Assembly (NCBI GenBank): GCA_964500605.1
Contig: CAZCOS010000036.1
Location: forward strand, 1 to 21,917
Direction: 5' to 3'
Length of the DNA: 21,917 nt
Source of the DNA: Sterolibacterium sp964500605
Lineage (GTDB): Bacteria; Pseudomonadota; Gammaproteobacteria; Burkholderiales; Rhodocyclaceae
The position numbers and the translations under genes are program-made. Shown in pieces: positions 15,469 through 21,917 of this stretch. A model generated the notes under the pieces. It had not been told where the DNA came from. It worked only from the letters and a program-made list of their open reading frames with translations, and ran no database searches. The stretch's first letter is position 1, and the number at the start of each line of letters is the position of its first letter.

Positions 15469-18400
15469 ATGCTCGATCGCTTTTTCATCTCGGGCCAACC
15501 GCCCTACCCGCTTTTGTGGCCCGGGCACGATCCTTGGCTCGTGGTCTTGTCCATTCTGGTTGATATCGGCGCGTCCATCGTGGCCTTACACATGGCGGCA
15601 CTGGCTCGTCAGGCCAGAAACCGGCAGCAAAAACAGATCGCCCTTGTTTCGGGCACATTGGCACTAGGGGCAGGAATCTGGGCAATGCACTTTGTCGGCA
15701 TGCTGGCCTTCGATCTTTGCGCGCAAGGACGTTTCAATCTAGGTCTCACCTTTGTCTCTATTCTCCCCAGCCTTGCTGCCTCTTGGTTTGCCCTGGGCAT
15801 TCTGGCACGAGAAAGGATCACCCAGTGGCCCCTGATCCGCAGCGGGATATGGGTTGCCTCGGGGATCGGGACAATGCACTACATCGGCATGGAGGCTGCC
15901 AGCATCGCCCCGATCCTGCGCTACGACCCCTGGATGTTTGTCTTGTCCATTGTCGTGGCGATTTTTCTGGCCATTCTGGCCTTGTGGATACGGTTCGGCC
16001 TGAAACATTGGCGGTGGCGCAATACCTTGATGCCCATTCTTCTTGCCGGAACCGTCATGGGGCTGTCCATCACCGCCATGCACTACATCGGCATGGCGGC
16101 CATTCGCTTCACGCACGCACCCATGCCGCCGCTGATGCCCCCTTTATCTCTGCTGTCTGACCCTGCGATGACCCTGACGGCACTGGATCCGTCCCAACGC
16201 ATTCTGCCCCTGGCCATCGTGGCTGTGACGACCGCGCTAGGGCTCATGGCCATTGCGATCAACATCAGCCTGCGATATCGGGAAATGCTGGCACAGACAT
16301 TGCGTAGCGAGCTTCTCCAGCGCGCTGTGCTGGAAACCGCAGTAGACGGCGTCATCATGATCAACGCAAAGGGCCTCATTCAATCGTTCAATCCTGCAGC
16401 TGAACGCATTTTTGGATGGCAGGCTCACGAAGTCATCGGAAAAAATGTCAATGTACTCATGCCCGAGCCGCACCATTCCGCTCATGACAGCTATCTGCAC
16501 CGGCATCTGGAAACAGGCCATACCGCCGTTATTGGCCAAGGCCGTGAGGTCGAAGGTCTGCACAAACAAGGACATCGCATTCCTCTACGTCTGGCTGTCG
16601 GAAGGGTCGAGCAACCCGATGCCCCGTTATTCGTCGGCTTTCTCGTGGACCTGACTCATTACAAGCAGCTTGAACAGGAAAGACAGCGGGGTGAGGCTCA
16701 GTTGCGCTCGCTGGTCAGCAATCTGCCCGGTGTTGCTTTTCGCTGCCTTCAGTCTCCCGGTTGGCCCATGATTTTCATTAGCGAGCCCATCTCGGCACTG
16801 ACCGGCTGGCATGCCGATGATTTCCTGCAAGGGCGTATCCAGATCAGCCAGATCATCCATCCGCACGATATTGAACGCATTACGGCGGAAGTCGACCGGG
16901 CGTTGCAAGAAGCCCGACCTTATCGTGTCGAATACCGAATCCGGACACCGGAAGGCCAGACGCGCTGGCTGGTTGAATTCGGTCGAGGCATGCGGGAAGG
17001 CGACACAGACATGATTGACGGCGTCATGCTCGACATCACCGAATCGAAGATGCGTACTGCCGAATTCGAGGGAACAGTCGAGGCTCTCGACCGCTCCGAA
17101 GCCATTGCAGAATTCAATCTTCGCGGACGTGTCATTCGCGTCAATGAAAATTTCGTGCATCTCATGGGATATTCAGAAAAAGAAGCCATTGGTCTATCCC
17201 ACAAGACCTTCTGCCCACCGGCCATCACCGAAAATGCCGACTACGAAACCTTCTGGAATGAACTCCGTGCCGGGCGTTTTCAATCCGGGGAATTCCAGCA
17301 AGTTGGCAAGGATGGGCGAGAAGTCTGGATCTACGCCACATACAACCCCATTCTGGATGCGGATGGACAGGTCTTCAAAATCATCGAACTTGCAAGCGAT
17401 CTAAGCGAACGTCGTGCGATGGAACAGGATTTGCGCATCGCCAAGGAACGTGCCGAGCAGGCCGCAGCCGCACGGAGCAGTTTCCTGGCCAACATGAGTC
17501 ATGAAATTCGTACTCCCATGAACGCCATCATCGGTTTCAGCGAAATTCTTCTGGAAAGTCCGCTCAATACCGAGCAGCGTCACCATTTGAATACGGTTCA
17601 TCAATCCGCCCGATCATTGCTACGGTTGATCAATGACATTCTCGATACTGCCAAGCTGGAAAAGGGAGCGGTTACGCTTGAACTCGCCCCTTTCAGTCTG
17701 CGCGAGTCCGCCGCCCAGCTTCTGGACATTCTGAAAGCCAATGCCGATAAAAAAGGTCTGCAGCTTGCGCTGCATTATTCTGCCGAAACCCCCGAATTCT
17801 GGCTGGGTGACGCTTTCCGCTTGCAGCAGATTTTGCTCAATCTGATGGGCAACGCCATCAAATTCACGGAAACCGGACAGGTCACGCTGCGCATCACAGG
17901 ACAAGGCGGGGCTCTGACCTTGAGCGTGGAAGACACAGGAATCGGAATGGATGAGTCGGCCCTGGAACGCATTTTTTCCCCTTTCGCACAAGCCGATGCT
18001 TCCACCACACGACGCTATGGCGGAACGGGCCTTGGAACCAGTATCGCCTTGCAACTGGCCCGTTTAATGGGAGGGGACATCCGCGTCCAAAGCCGCGTCA
18101 ACCAGGGCAGCACATTCACTGTCCATCTGCCACTGCAACTCGCCCCGACAGAAAATTCATGCAACTCCCGTGTCGCAGCGAATTTGGCCGAAGCATCACA
18201 GCTCACGCCGTCCCTACCTTCCATCCCTCAGAAGCTGCCGCCCCTGCACATTCTGGCCGTTGATGATGTTGCAACCAATCTGGAACTCTTGAAACTGGTC
18301 CTCGAACGTGAAGGGCACTCGCTTGTTTGCGTGGAGAGCGGCGAAGAGGCTTTAGACGCAATTTCAGGTACAGCCTTCGACATGATTTTGATGGATATTC

Positions 18401-19296
18401 AAATGCCGGGGATGGATGGATTGGAAACTACCCGGCGCATTCGGGCCATCGAGCAGGCTCAACAGAAAGCTCCCGTGCCCATCATTGCCTTGTCGGCCAA
18501 TGTCATGGCGCAAGATAAAAACGACGCCCAGACGGCCGGAATGGATGGATTTGCCAACAAACCGCTTGAACCTGAACGTCTGATGGCCGAAATGGCACGA
18601 ACCTTGAAATGGATGCCTTCGTCCAAGGTCATCGAGGAAAACCACACCCGAAAAACCAGCGCGGAGAATCCTCCTGAAACGGATACGGTCATCGACTGGA
18701 CGCGTGGCTTGCGCCTATGGCCTAAACAGGCCATCTTGCAGGATGCAATCATCCATTTTGTGCAAGAAACCAGGGCTACGCTTTTTGCACTTGATCCCAC
18801 ACGTTCCGGAGAAACGGTCTCTGAGCTTCATGCAATGGCCCATCGCCTCAAGGGAGCCGCCGGAAATCTCGCCCTGCCCCAGCTTGAAAAATACGCTGAG
18901 GAACTTGAACGCAAAAGCCAGAACGCGAATCAAACCGAAGCCACACAGCTCACGCGAGCCGCACAGTACTCCGTTTTGATTGATAAACTCAAAGGGGCTT
19001 TGTCCCAAATTGAAGCGCATCTTTCAAAGCATCCCCCAGAAAAAGCAGCCTCCACCGCGATCGCCAACCATCAGCCTCTCGATTGCGGCCTTGCTTGCGA
19101 CTTGATGCAGCAGATGGAACGCCTCCTGAAGGCCGGGGCTTACCCACAAACTGAACTCGAGGAACTGGAAAAACTCCTTCCCTCAAATGAACTGACCACT
19201 TTGAAATCATCACTAGATCGCTTTGATTTTGATGCTGCCCAAAAGGCACTTCAGCATCTACGCTCAGCCCTTGAAAACAGGAGAAACGCATCATGA
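15469..19296 (+). CDS. Hybrid histidine kinase: MHYT, FixL-type heme PAS, two more PAS, HisKA, HATPase, REC, Hpt
   Basis: This inner-membrane hybrid kinase has 1275 residues from ATG 15469; an in-frame TTG lies at 15457. MHYT motifs occur at about 73 (MHFVGM), 136 and 204 (MHYIGM). The first PAS (285-400) is FixL-like: MPEPHHSAHDSYLHRH carries the heme His (His339), with Arg345 and Arg359 at the +6 and +20 spacing of FixL His200/Arg206/Arg220. A PAS_3 (412-530) and a BdlA/Aer-like PAS (532-648, with EVWIYATYNPILDADG) follow. HisKA has NMSHEIRTPMNAIIGF (His678), the N-box is near 790 (LLNLMGNAIKF), DTGIGM and GTGLG follow, REC has Asp976 (MDIQMPGMDG), and Hpt has His1125 (AHRLKGAAGN). A helical tail follows. 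All phosphorelay residues are present. Its stop overlaps a coupled start for the HD-GYP gene, its likely partner. Confidence 0.94.
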   Translation: MLDRFFISGQPPYPLLWPGHDPWLVVLSILVDIGASIVALHMAALARQARNRQQKQIALVSGTLALGAGIWAMHFVGMLAFDLCAQGRFNLGLTFVSILPSLAASWFALGILARERITQWPLIRSGIWVASGIGTMHYIGMEAASIAPILRYDPWMFVLSIVVAIFLAILALWIRFGLKHWRWRNTLMPILLAGTVMGLSITAMHYIGMAAIRFTHAPMPPLMPPLSLLSDPAMTLTALDPSQRILPLAIVAVTTALGLMAIAINISLRYREMLAQTLRSELLQRAVLETAVDGVIMINAKGLIQSFNPAAERIFGWQAHEVIGKNVNVLMPEPHHSAHDSYLHRHLETGHTAVIGQGREVEGLHKQGHRIPLRLAVGRVEQPDAPLFVGFLVDLTHYKQLEQERQRGEAQLRSLVSNLPGVAFRCLQSPGWPMIFISEPISALTGWHADDFLQGRIQISQIIHPHDIERITAEVDRALQEARPYRVEYRIRTPEGQTRWLVEFGRGMREGDTDMIDGVMLDITESKMRTAEFEGTVEALDRSEAIAEFNLRGRVIRVNENFVHLMGYSEKEAIGLSHKTFCPPAITENADYETFWNELRAGRFQSGEFQQVGKDGREVWIYATYNPILDADGQVFKIIELASDLSERRAMEQDLRIAKERAEQAAAARSSFLANMSHEIRTPMNAIIGFSEILLESPLNTEQRHHLNTVHQSARSLLRLINDILDTAKLEKGAVTLELAPFSLRESAAQLLDILKANADKKGLQLALHYSAETPEFWLGDAFRLQQILLNLMGNAIKFTETGQVTLRITGQGGALTLSVEDTGIGMDESALERIFSPFAQADASTTRRYGGTGLGTSIALQLARLMGGDIRVQSRVNQGSTFTVHLPLQLAPTENSCNSRVAANLAEASQLTPSLPSIPQKLPPLHILAVDDVATNLELLKLVLEREGHSLVCVESGEEALDAISGTAFDMILMDIQMPGMDGLETTRRIRAIEQAQQKAPVPIIALSANVMAQDKNDAQTAGMDGFANKPLEPERLMAEMARTLKWMPSSKVIEENHTRKTSAENPPETDTVIDWTRGLRLWPKQAILQDAIIHFVQETRATLFALDPTRSGETVSELHAMAHRLKGAAGNLALPQLEKYAEELERKSQNANQTEATQLTRAAQYSVLIDKLKGALSQIEAHLSKHPPEKAASTAIANHQPLDCGLACDLMQQMERLLKAGAYPQTELEELEKLLPSNELTTLKSSLDRFDFDAAQKALQHLRSALENRRNAS
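16321..16665 (+). other. FixL-type heme PAS domain within the hybrid kinase
   Basis: The domain runs from LETAVDGVIMINAKG to FVGFLVDLT. It keeps MPEP, the proximal His (codon 16483), Arg at +6, Arg at +20 (codon 16543), and KQGHRIPLRLAVG aligning with the FixL GH beta strands. Established FixL work assigns these residues to heme binding, propionate contact and O2 discrimination. Heme binding here is inferred from that conservation. Confidence 0.75.
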
Positions 19297-20296
19297 CCCC
19301 CTCACCAGCCACGGAAAAACCCTGCCAACCTTGCTGCTGGTTGATGACGAGCCAAGCAATCTCCAGGTTCTACGTCACGTTCTTCAGGAGAACTACCAAC
19401 TCTTGTTTGCCACGGACGGAAATAAAGCTCTGGAAATTGCCCGTCAACAAAAGCCGAATTTAATTCTGCTCGACGTCATGATGCCCGGCATGGACGGCCA
19501 CACGGTTTGCTCTACCTTAAAAGCCGATCCGACCACATCACGAATTCCGGTCATTTTCGTGACGGCTCTGGCGAATACCGACGATGAAACCCGGGGATTC
19601 GAACTGGGAGCGGTCGATTACATTACCAAACCCATCAGTGCTCCCATCGTTCGCGCACGTGTGCGAACTCACCTGTCTCTGGTCAGCCTGGACGAACTAC
19701 GCGAAACGCGGCTCCAGATCGTCCAACGGCTAGGGCGTGCCGCCGAATACAAAGACAACGAAACCGGGATGCACGTCATCCGGATGAGCCATTTTTCCCG
19801 GCGACTGGCCCTGGCTGCCGGTTGCAGCGAAGCCTGGGCCGATGACCTGCTACATGCTGCCCCCATGCACGACGTGGGCAAAATCGGTGTCCCCGACGCC
19901 ATTCTTCGAAAACCCGGCCCGCTGGATGCCGATGAATGGGACATCATGCGCAAACACCCAGAATTCGGTGCGGAAATCATCGGCGAGCATGACTCCAATG
20001 TCTTGCAACTGGCCCGTGCTGTCGCACTGGGGCATCATGAAAAATGGGAGGGAAGCGGCTATCCCGGCGGACTTTCCGGTGAAAACATCCCGCTGGCCGC
20101 ACGCATCGTTGCACTCGCGGATGTCTTTGATGCCCTAACCTCTGAACGTCCCTATAAAAAAGCCTGGGCACCTGAAGCCGCCATGGAACATATTCAACAA
20201 CAATCCGGTCGTCATTTCGATCCGGAACTGGTGAAAGTTTTTACCCCCCTTCTGTCCGATCTACTCGAAATCCGTCAGCGTTGGATGGACCATTAA
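19232..20296 (+). CDS. Response regulator with HD-GYP c-di-GMP phosphodiesterase output (start disturbed)
   Basis: This REC-HD-GYP protein should hydrolyse c-di-GMP under control of phosphorylation, most likely by the upstream kinase. Numbered from ATG 19232 (354 residues), REC begins TLLLVDDEPSN with phosphoacceptor Asp81 in LLDVMMPGMDG. The HD-GYP domain keeps HDVGKIGVPD (His213-Asp214), HHEKWEGSGYPGGL (268-281), and DVFDALTSERPYKKAW, so the metal site looks intact. The start is odd. The in-frame ATG 19232 lies 65 bases inside the kinase gene and has no Shine-Dalgarno. By contrast ATG 19293 has AGGAG nine bases upstream and the classic ATGA overlap with the kinase stop, but is one base out of frame. 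One missing A in the A5 run at 19315-19319 would restore a start MTPSPATEKTLPTLLLVDD. Confidence 0.92.
   Translation: MLPKRHFSIYAQPLKTGETHHDPLTSHGKTLPTLLLVDDEPSNLQVLRHVLQENYQLLFATDGNKALEIARQQKPNLILLDVMMPGMDGHTVCSTLKADPTTSRIPVIFVTALANTDDETRGFELGAVDYITKPISAPIVRARVRTHLSLVSLDELRETRLQIVQRLGRAAEYKDNETGMHVIRMSHFSRRLALAAGCSEAWADDLLHAAPMHDVGKIGVPDAILRKPGPLDADEWDIMRKHPEFGAEIIGEHDSNVLQLARAVALGHHEKWEGSGYPGGLSGENIPLAARIVALADVFDALTSERPYKKAWAPEAAMEHIQQQSGRHFDPELVKVFTPLLSDLLEIRQRWMDH
19279..19296 (+). promoter_or_regulatory. Shine-Dalgarno and ATGA-coupled start that is out of frame with the HD-GYP gene
   Basis: AGGAG (19279-19283), nine bases, then ATG (19293-19295) overlap the kinase TGA (19294-19296). 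This is a textbook translational-coupling junction, yet the frame it opens runs only to a TAA near 19460 and does not encode the response regulator. The regulator's frame is reached by a -1 shift. Confidence 0.7.
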
Positions 20297-20319
20297 TCCG
20301 TTGCAGCGATGGTTGAACC

Positions 20320-20364
20320 TTTCGCCCTGAGTTTGAGAACGAAAGAAATCCAAGTGGGGCGAAA
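20320..20364. other. Inverted repeat in the HD-GYP/corA gap
   Basis: TTTCGCCC (20320-20327) pairs with GGGCGAAA (20357-20364) across a 29-base loop, in the 139-base gap before corA. There is no T-run after it, so it is not a standard terminator. It could be a weak structured leader or chance. Confidence 0.25.
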
Positions 20365-20435
20365 CAAAGGGCGACCCCGCTCCGCCAGAACGAAATCAAT
20401 CAGCCCGTCCCCATTCTCCACATAAGGTCCTTTTC

Positions 20436-21401
20436 ATGCTCGTTAATTGCGTCGTGTACCAGGAAGGCGCGCGGCTCCGTGATGTTCCTGTCGCAGACAT
20501 CAGCGATTATGTGGCTCGCAATGATTGCTTCGTCTGGGTAGCACTGCGAGACGCAACACAGGAAGAACTGGCCATCATGCAGGAGGAATTCTCCCTGCAC
20601 CCACTCGCCGTCGAAGATGCCCACCACGGACATCAACGCCCAAAAATCGAGGAGTACGGCGATTCACTGTTTGCCGTCATGCATCTTCTTGAATATGAAG
20701 GTAAGGACTTGAAACAAGGTGAAGTGGATGTATTCGTGGGCCAGAACTTCATCCTTTCCGCACGCAGTCACAGCGATCAAACCTTCCTCAACGTGCGGGA
20801 ACGCTGCGAACACGAACCTCACTTGCTCCGACAAGGGTCTGGCTTTGTGCTTTATGCACTGATGGATGCCGTGGTCGACCGTTATTTCCCCATCGCCGAC
20901 CGACTCGAAGAAGAGCTGGATGCCATCGAGGAGCAAATATTTACCAAAGGAGCAGCACGAGAAAACATTCAGGGGCTATACGCACTGAAACGAAAGGTCG
21001 CCATCCTGCGTCATGCCGTAACCCCCTTGATGGAAGCAGTCAGCCGATTATTGAGTGGACGCGCACCGGTCGTGTGCAGCAACAGTCAGGAATACTTCCG
21101 CGATGTGTTCGACCACTTGCAACGGCTCAATGCCACGGTAGATACAATCCGCGACACCATCGGTACAGCCATACAAGCCAATCTGAGCATGATTGCCATT
21201 GAAGAAGGCGAGGTCAACAAACGGCTGGCCGCTTGGGCCGGCATTTTCGCCGTTGCGACAGCCTTCGCTGGCATATGGGGAATGAACTTCAAAAACATGC
21301 CCGAATTGCAGTGGGAATACGGCTACCCAATGGCCTTGACCACCATCTTGATCGTCTGTCTTGCCCTCTATTACCGTCTGCGGCGCGATGGATGGCTGTA
21401 A
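20436..21401 (+). CDS. corA: CorA-family magnesium/divalent metal channel
   Basis: CorA proteins are homopentameric inner-membrane channels for Mg2+ (some carry Co2+, Ni2+ or, in the ZntB branch, Zn2+). The 321 residues comprise a cytoplasmic N-terminal domain, a long helix (about 160-260, with EEELDAIEEQIF and LKRKVAILRHAV), and two C-terminal transmembrane helices (about 263-281 and 293-313). The signature GMN is at 282-284 within IWGMNFKNMPE, which is the true CorA form. The C-terminus is the basic RLRRDGWL typical of the family. ATG 20436 has AAGG eight bases upstream. The DksA-like gene follows 34 bases after the stop and is probably cotranscribed. Mg2+ is the best guess for the substrate. 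No M-box riboswitch is visible upstream. Confidence 0.93.
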   Translation: MLVNCVVYQEGARLRDVPVADISDYVARNDCFVWVALRDATQEELAIMQEEFSLHPLAVEDAHHGHQRPKIEEYGDSLFAVMHLLEYEGKDLKQGEVDVFVGQNFILSARSHSDQTFLNVRERCEHEPHLLRQGSGFVLYALMDAVVDRYFPIADRLEEELDAIEEQIFTKGAARENIQGLYALKRKVAILRHAVTPLMEAVSRLLSGRAPVVCSNSQEYFRDVFDHLQRLNATVDTIRDTIGTAIQANLSMIAIEEGEVNKRLAAWAGIFAVATAFAGIWGMNFKNMPELQWEYGYPMALTTILIVCLALYYRLRRDGWL

Positions 21402-21435
21402 CTTCTTTTATTTACAATCCCTTGGGAGATCAACC

Positions 21436-21816
21436 ATGTCAAAACTGAGTGCCGCACAGCAGCAAAGCCTCAAAAAGAGCCTGGAAGAGCGAAAAGAAAA
21501 ACTTTTACAGGAGTTGGATGAAGTCCAGCTTGGTCATCTTGAAAAATTCGAAGAAGCCGGAACCGTCCAACACGATTCCTTCACCAGCCAGGCAAACCGA
21601 AACGCTCAAAATGAAGTGCGCGATGCCGAAGCCCGTAGGGACCATGATGAACTACTCGCCGTCAGAAATACCTTGCAGCGAATGGAAGAAGGAAAATACG
21701 GCGACTGTCTGGACTGCAGCGAGGAAATCCCCATAGCAAGGCTGGAGGCATTTCCTGCAGCACTACGCTGCTTGCGCTGTCAGGATGCCCTGGAAAGGGA
21801 CATGAAAAAAAGTTGA
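21436..21816 (+). CDS. Short DksA/TraR-family zinc-finger protein
   Basis: DksA-type proteins enter the secondary channel of RNA polymerase and change promoter kinetics, often with ppGpp. The 126 residues have a two-helix coiled coil (about 5-85) and a C-terminal four-Cys zinc finger: Cys91-x2-Cys94 and Cys112-x2-Cys115, with the intervening IPIARLEAFPAALR typical of the family. The coiled-coil tip reads HDSFTSQA. The second Asp of the DxxDxA tip of E. coli DksA is not present, so function may differ. It is shorter than full DksA (151 residues in E. coli) and closer to the YbiI/TraR-like short class. The frame is open further upstream into corA, but ATG 21436 has GGGAG seven bases before it and gives the natural N-terminus. 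Confidence 0.9.
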   Translation: MSKLSAAQQQSLKKSLEERKEKLLQELDEVQLGHLEKFEEAGTVQHDSFTSQANRNAQNEVRDAEARRDHDELLAVRNTLQRMEEGKYGDCLDCSEEIPIARLEAFPAALRCLRCQDALERDMKKS

Positions 21817-21884
21817 AATCCTTTCACGCTCGATTAGCCAACACATGCGTTATTGAGCGGATGCGCGTATGCCCTGTAAAAACG

Positions 21885-21910
21885 CCAAAGCCCTCTTTCG
21901 AGGGCTTTGG
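21885..21910 (-). terminator. Intrinsic terminator, best for minus-strand transcription
   Basis: CCAAAGCCCTC, loop TTTC, GAGGGCTTTGG is a perfect 11-base-pair stem. On the minus strand the loop is GAAA and the stem is followed by CGTTTTTAC, a proper T-run. On the plus strand no T-run follows. It therefore most likely ends a minus-strand gene lying to the right of the window, though the strong stem may also stop the corA/dksA-like transcript. Confidence 0.8.
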
Positions 21911-21917
21911 TGAGGTA

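Noticed and set aside
20297..20435. Possible Mg2+ riboswitch (M-box) before corA
   Set aside because: Too short and without the M-box conserved elements; only one simple inverted repeat is present.
1..21917. Mobile elements, prophage, toxin-antitoxin, CRISPR or anti-phage system
   Set aside because: No transposase, integrase, direct-repeat array, small paired genes or defence-type domains were found on either strand.

Overview
The window looks like a chromosomal segment of a betaproteobacterium. The unimodal QueF with its FTCLCPKTGQPDF active-site segment, the short LplT beginning MNAGFYIIMAAQFF, and the abundance of MASE1, MHYT and PAS signalling proteins all fit that group. The exact genus cannot be read from the sequence. 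No rRNA, tRNA, CRISPR array, insertion sequence or phage gene was seen.

Layout. Bases 1-3214 (minus) hold most of smc, running off the left edge. It is divergent from queF (3330-3749, plus), and the gap between them contains a self-complementary TATAAT element. Two minus-strand iron-type transport genes follow: an FTR1-family permease (3775-4620) and a TonB-dependent receptor (4981-7215). The 360-base gap between them carries a strong Fur box over the likely ftr1 promoter and a REP-like palindrome. From about 7572 to 20296 the window is dominated by cyclic-di-GMP signalling: a MASE1-PAS5-GGDEF-EAL-CZB protein, a PAS3-GGDEF diguanylate cyclase, and a hybrid kinase/HD-GYP response-regulator pair. 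A convergent minus-strand lplT interrupts this run. The right end has corA and a short DksA/TraR-type zinc-finger gene, then a hairpin terminator that suits minus-strand transcription arriving from outside the window.

How the genes may work together. Two GGDEF domains can make c-di-GMP, while one EAL and one HD-GYP domain can degrade it. The inputs visible in sequence are unusually rich in redox, gas and metal sensors. The hybrid kinase joins an MHYT membrane domain to a PAS that keeps the FixL heme-ligand His and both key Arg residues at exact FixL spacing. The GGDEF-EAL protein ends in a CZB-type zinc-binding domain. The stand-alone cyclase has a Fur-like box over its -10 with the same promoter geometry as ftr1. 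My working inference is an O2, iron and zinc-responsive c-di-GMP module next to iron uptake genes.

Structural oddities include a one-base frame conflict at the start of the HD-GYP gene, a tandemly duplicated PAS pair in the GGDEF-EAL protein, and a tail-to-tail stop-codon overlap between the cyclase and lplT.
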